The position numbers and the translations under genes were made by a program. The notes under the pieces are model-generated. The model searched no databases. It was given only the letters and a program-made list of their open reading frames with translations, and was not told where the DNA came from. Of a stretch of DNA of 64,000 nucleotides, positions 61,516 through 64,000 are shown piece by piece. The stretch is from Lachnospiraceae bacterium (lineage in GTDB: Bacteria; Bacillota; Clostridia; Lachnospirales; Lachnospiraceae): the NCBI GenBank assembly GCA_029227035.1, contig JAQXZD010000099.1:1-64000 (forward strand), in the 5' to 3' direction. How positions within the stretch are numbered: position 1 is the stretch's first letter; each line of letters begins with the position of its first letter.

Positions 61516-62138
61516 GTCGGATTGTACTGGCGTCGGCATCACCCCGCCGCAAGGAGCTTTTGGAGCAGGTTGGAATTGAATTTGAAATCTGCCCGGCGCG
61601 GGGAGAGGAGAAAATCACACAGACAGCGGCAGATGCCGTGGTGCTGGAGTTGTCCAAACAGAAAGCGGAGGAGGTGGCTTCCGGGATTCTTGCCTATCAG
61701 AATCAGCACAGGGAGCTTTCCACACCGCAGGACATTCTTGTTATCGGAGCGGATACCGTGGTGTCTTGTGCGGGAAGAATTCTTGGAAAACCGAAGGATG
61801 ACGAGGATGCAAAAGACATGCTTACGCAGCTTGCGGGACGGACACATAGTGTATATACCGGAGTAACCCTTGTCTTTATGGATAAGGCAGGCCGGATTGG
61901 GGAACATTCTTTTTATGAGAAAACGGATGTGGACATGTATCCCATGTCAGAGGAGGAGATTGCCCGTTATGTGGCTGGCGGCGAGCCTGTGGACAAGGCC
62001 GGAAGCTACGCCATTCAGGGACAGTGTGCGGTTTATATCCGTGGAATTAAGGGGGATTACAACAATGTGGTGGGCCTGCCGGTGGCAAGGCTTTATCAGG
62101 AGATAAAGAAACTGGGAATAGACATATACAATTTTTAA
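61512..62138 (+). CDS. maf: Maf-family nucleotide pyrophosphatase
   Basis: House-cleaning nucleoside triphosphate pyrophosphatase of 208 aa (dTTP/UTP-type by size). Family motifs ASASPRRKELLEQ, GADTVVSCAGRILGKP and DKAGSYAIQG are complete. It is coupled to addA by an ATGA overlap. Maf proteins remove modified nucleotides and can delay septum formation. Confidence 0.94.
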   Translation: MSRIVLASASPRRKELLEQVGIEFEICPARGEEKITQTAADAVVLELSKQKAEEVASGILAYQNQHRELSTPQDILVIGADTVVSCAGRILGKPKDDEDAKDMLTQLAGRTHSVYTGVTLVFMDKAGRIGEHSFYEKTDVDMYPMSEEEIARYVAGGEPVDKAGSYAIQGQCAVYIRGIKGDYNNVVGLPVARLYQEIKKLGIDIYNF

Positions 62139-62218
62139 AGGAAAAGGCTTTCTATCGGTTGTATCCTGTCTCTTTCTTGGATATAATAGCAGTCAGAAGT
62201 GATGAAAGGAGAAATGAT

Positions 62219-62482
62219 ATGTACGAATATGATGAAGAAGTACTGGATTATTTTCTGGCACACCAGAGCCGGCTTTTTTCGGAAAATGTGGCAGAGACCA
62301 GAGAGGATGCGGAGGCATTTTTGGAGGACTGCATGGCAGTGGTCTGCGACAGCATCGCAGATGTCCGGGATTATTTTGAGGATGCAGGCATGGATATTTC
62401 AGGGCTTGATGATGAGGAGCTTTTGGAGGAGAGCGAAGTGTTTTCCATTCCGGACGGCAGATATCTGATTGTTGAGGGGTAA
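62219..62482 (+). CDS. Small acidic hypothetical protein
   Basis: An 87-aa very acidic protein that I do not recognise (MYEYDEEVLDYFLAHQSRLF, ISGLDDEELLEESEVFSIPD). No signal peptide or membrane helix. AAAGGAG at good spacing marks the ATG at 62219, so the track's extra 20 residues are untranslated. It lies 9 bp before the foldase gene and is probably cotranscribed. Confidence 0.75.
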   Translation: MYEYDEEVLDYFLAHQSRLFSENVAETREDAEAFLEDCMAVVCDSIADVRDYFEDAGMDISGLDDEELLEESEVFSIPDGRYLIVEG

Positions 62483-62491
62483 AGGATATAT

Positions 62492-63487
62492 ATGAGAAGA
62501 AAAAGGGTGATGGCGGTTATTCTTGCAGCCTGTATGGTATCAACAGTGCTGACAGGCTGCAGAGTGGGGGATACCGAGATCAGAATCGAGGGAAGGCAAC
62601 TGAATAACCAGAGAACCATCTTTGAAGTTAATGATTATAAATGCAGCATTAAGCAGGCAAAGCTGTATCTGTGCAATTACCGGAATCTCTACGGAGAGGC
62701 ATACGGGCAGGATTTGTGGCAGGACAATGATCAGGAGCTGGAGGCATATGTCAAGGATGTGACCATACAGGAGCTTTCGCATATTGTGTGCATGGAGCTT
62801 CTGGCCAGGGAGCAGGGAATGAGCCTGACGGAAGAGGAACAAAAGCAGATGCAGGCGGCAGCAAAGGCATATTACGATTCCCTTAAGGAGGAAGAAATCT
62901 CTTACATGGACATCAGCGAGAAGGACGTGGAAGAGGCTTACATGCAGTACGCTCTGGCGCAGAAACTGTATGATTCCCTGACGGAGGATAACAACGAGGA
63001 AATCAGTGATGATGAGGCGCTGGTTATCCGTGTCCAGCAGATATGCGTCAAGGACAAGGACACCGCAGATTCCATACAGCAGAGACTTGCGGCAGGGGAA
63101 GAATTCAGTGCGATTGCGGGTGCATACAGCAAGAGCGGTGAGATTGAAAAAACCGTGGCAAGAGGAGATTATCCGCAGGAAGTAGAGAACATAGCCTTTA
63201 ATCTGGAAGACAATGAAGTGTCGGATATGGTAGAGGCGGATGGCAGTTACTATTTTATCAAATGTATCAGCAAATTTGAGGAAGAACTGACGGAACTGAA
63301 CAAGGAGAAGATTCGCATCAACCGGGAAAAAGAGCAGTTTGAGGACAGCTATCAGAGCTTTGTGGATGCTTCCTCTTTTCGGATGAATGAGGAACTCTGG
63401 AAAAAGGTTTCATTGCAGGATACTTCCTACATTACAACGGATTCTTTCTTTGAAGTATTCGAAAAATATTTTGCTCCGCATCATTGA
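62492..63487 (+). CDS. PrsA-like peptidyl-prolyl isomerase lipoprotein
   Basis: A 331-aa exported foldase. The signal peptide ends in the lipobox VLTGC (Cys about 23), giving a lipid anchor. A SurA-like N-terminal helix bundle (60-170) surrounds a parvulin domain at about 180-260 (VRQICVKDKDTADSIQQRLA, FSAIAGAYSKSGEIEKTVAR). A C-terminal helix follows. It assists folding of secreted proteins outside the membrane. Confidence 0.88.
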   Translation: MRRKRVMAVILAACMVSTVLTGCRVGDTEIRIEGRQLNNQRTIFEVNDYKCSIKQAKLYLCNYRNLYGEAYGQDLWQDNDQELEAYVKDVTIQELSHIVCMELLAREQGMSLTEEEQKQMQAAAKAYYDSLKEEEISYMDISEKDVEEAYMQYALAQKLYDSLTEDNNEEISDDEALVIRVQQICVKDKDTADSIQQRLAAGEEFSAIAGAYSKSGEIEKTVARGDYPQEVENIAFNLEDNEVSDMVEADGSYYFIKCISKFEEELTELNKEKIRINREKEQFEDSYQSFVDASSFRMNEELWKKVSLQDTSYITTDSFFEVFEKYFAPHH

Positions 63488-63512
63488 TAAGTCTCTTTTT
63501 AAAAGTGTACCC

Positions 63513-63647
63513 AAATGAATTTGCATATTCTATTGCAGACACGCTTTCGCTCTGATCGCAACGTAGCGGTACTAAATTCGTAAAAAACACTCATTAAGTA
63601 CCGACGTTGCTTTACGGTCTGCAATTAGAATAGCAAAATTCATTTTT
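63513..63647. repeat. Palindromic element of a second type
   Basis: Long arms AATGAATTTGCATATTCTA-TTGCAGAC pair with GTCTGCAATTAGAATAGCAAA-ATTCATT. Inside, GCAACGT-ag-CGGTACT pairs with AGTACCG-ACGTTGC. No T run, so a simple terminator is unlikely. It follows the foldase gene. Confidence 0.7.
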
Positions 63648-63674
63648 ATGAACGCAACAGTAAAATGGAGTTAG

Positions 63675-63870
63675 GTATTTCACAGGAGTGTATCGTGTTT
63701 TGTGAAAGGCCAAGAATCGACAGGACCAGAGTTCATTACCTGAAAATAATAGCGTAAAAGTTGCAACTTGTTGGCAATTATGTGAAATCGTTTCTGGTCC
63801 AAACTCGATTCTTGACTTGAACAAAATATGATGCAATTCTGTGAAATGATGCAATTTTTAGTAGGCAATC
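63675..63870. repeat. Dispersed palindromic element, copy 3
   Basis: Arms TTTCACAG/CTGTGAAA, ATCGTGTTTTGT/ACAAAATATGAT, AAGAATCGA/TCGATTCTT and GGACCAGA/TCTGGTCC nest around an AT-rich core with GTAAAAGTTGCAACTTG. Same orientation as copy 1. Confidence 0.8.
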
Positions 63871-63906
63871 ATATCATTAAGGCAGGAAGCGGAAGGAGAT
63901 TGTATC

Positions 63907-64000
63907 ATGGATTGGGAATTTGACTGGTTATATGCATTACAGGAGATACATAATCCGGTGATGGATAAGCTGATGGTGTTTTTCTCTCATCTGGGAGATA
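63907..64000 (+). CDS. PAP2-like phosphatase, 5' end (partial)
   Basis: Only the first 31 residues are in the window (MDWEFDWLYALQEIHNPVMD, then KLMVFFSHLGD). This start is typical of PAP2/undecaprenyl-diphosphatase-like membrane phosphatases. AAGGAG precedes the ATG. Assignment is tentative because the catalytic motifs lie beyond the window end. Confidence 0.55.
   Translation, partial: MDWEFDWLYALQEIHNPVMDKLMVFFSHLGD

Overview
The window looks like a chromosomal segment of a Gram-positive Clostridia member, most probably Lachnospiraceae. This is inferred from strong AGGAGG ribosome sites, a T-box leader, a ZTP riboswitch, the [FeFe]-hydrogenase maturases HydE/HydG/HydF, AddAB instead of RecBCD, a purine route ending in separate formyltransferase and PurO-type cyclohydrolase genes, and a LacI-like sensor fused to GGDEF. 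Genes are dense and mostly in short co-directional operons. No database search was run, so family assignments rest on motifs visible in the translations.

Layout, 1-20 kb. The 3' part of a PD-(D/E)XK nuclease-type gene with an odd internal duplication; a chemotaxis receptor; an ABC-2 exporter pair; two cyclic-di-GMP type signalling proteins (LacI-like/GGDEF and PAS/degenerate GGDEF/EAL); a PlsC-like acyltransferase followed by a three-domain GT8-GT8-acyltransferase protein; a secreted Ig-like protein; then a TetR-controlled operon (SCP2 protein, alpha/beta hydrolase, stand-alone condensation enzyme, carrier protein, AMP ligase) that resembles a minimal dissociated NRPS-type pathway. A tRNA-Gly(CCC), a LuxR-type regulator and a DtxR-type regulator with an FeoB-associated mini-protein close this part.

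Layout, 20-43 kb. Secreted purple-acid-phosphatase-like enzyme, YibE/F membrane protein, an asymmetric heterodimeric ABC exporter, L,D-transpeptidase, PPi-type phosphofructokinase, an intergenic stretch rich in palindromic repeats, an S66 carboxypeptidase, and a long housekeeping run (thioesterase, aminopeptidase P, PolA, CoaE fused in frame to an FtsA-like ATPase, WalJ-type metallo-hydrolase, ACT protein, UPF0210 protein).

Layout, 43-64 kb. A tandem palindromic repeat, then an AT-rich insert whose toxin-like ORF is preceded by three pseudoknot-forming RNA repeats and a terminator, the architecture of a type III (ToxIN/CptIN) toxin-antitoxin system. Next come a ZTP riboswitch with purO-purH, an unidentified terminator/antiterminator leader with the hydrogenase-maturation operon, a T-box with a CstA-family transporter, LrgAB, AddB-AddA-Maf, a PrsA-like foldase lipoprotein and the start of a PAP2-type phosphatase.

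The most unusual items are the type III toxin-antitoxin candidate with covarying pseudoknots, a dispersed palindromic element (three copies) whose arms covary between copies, the orphan regulatory leader upstream of the hydrogenase-maturation genes, the small NRPS-like operon, and two in-frame gene fusions that each keep a perfect Shine-Dalgarno site at the domain junction.
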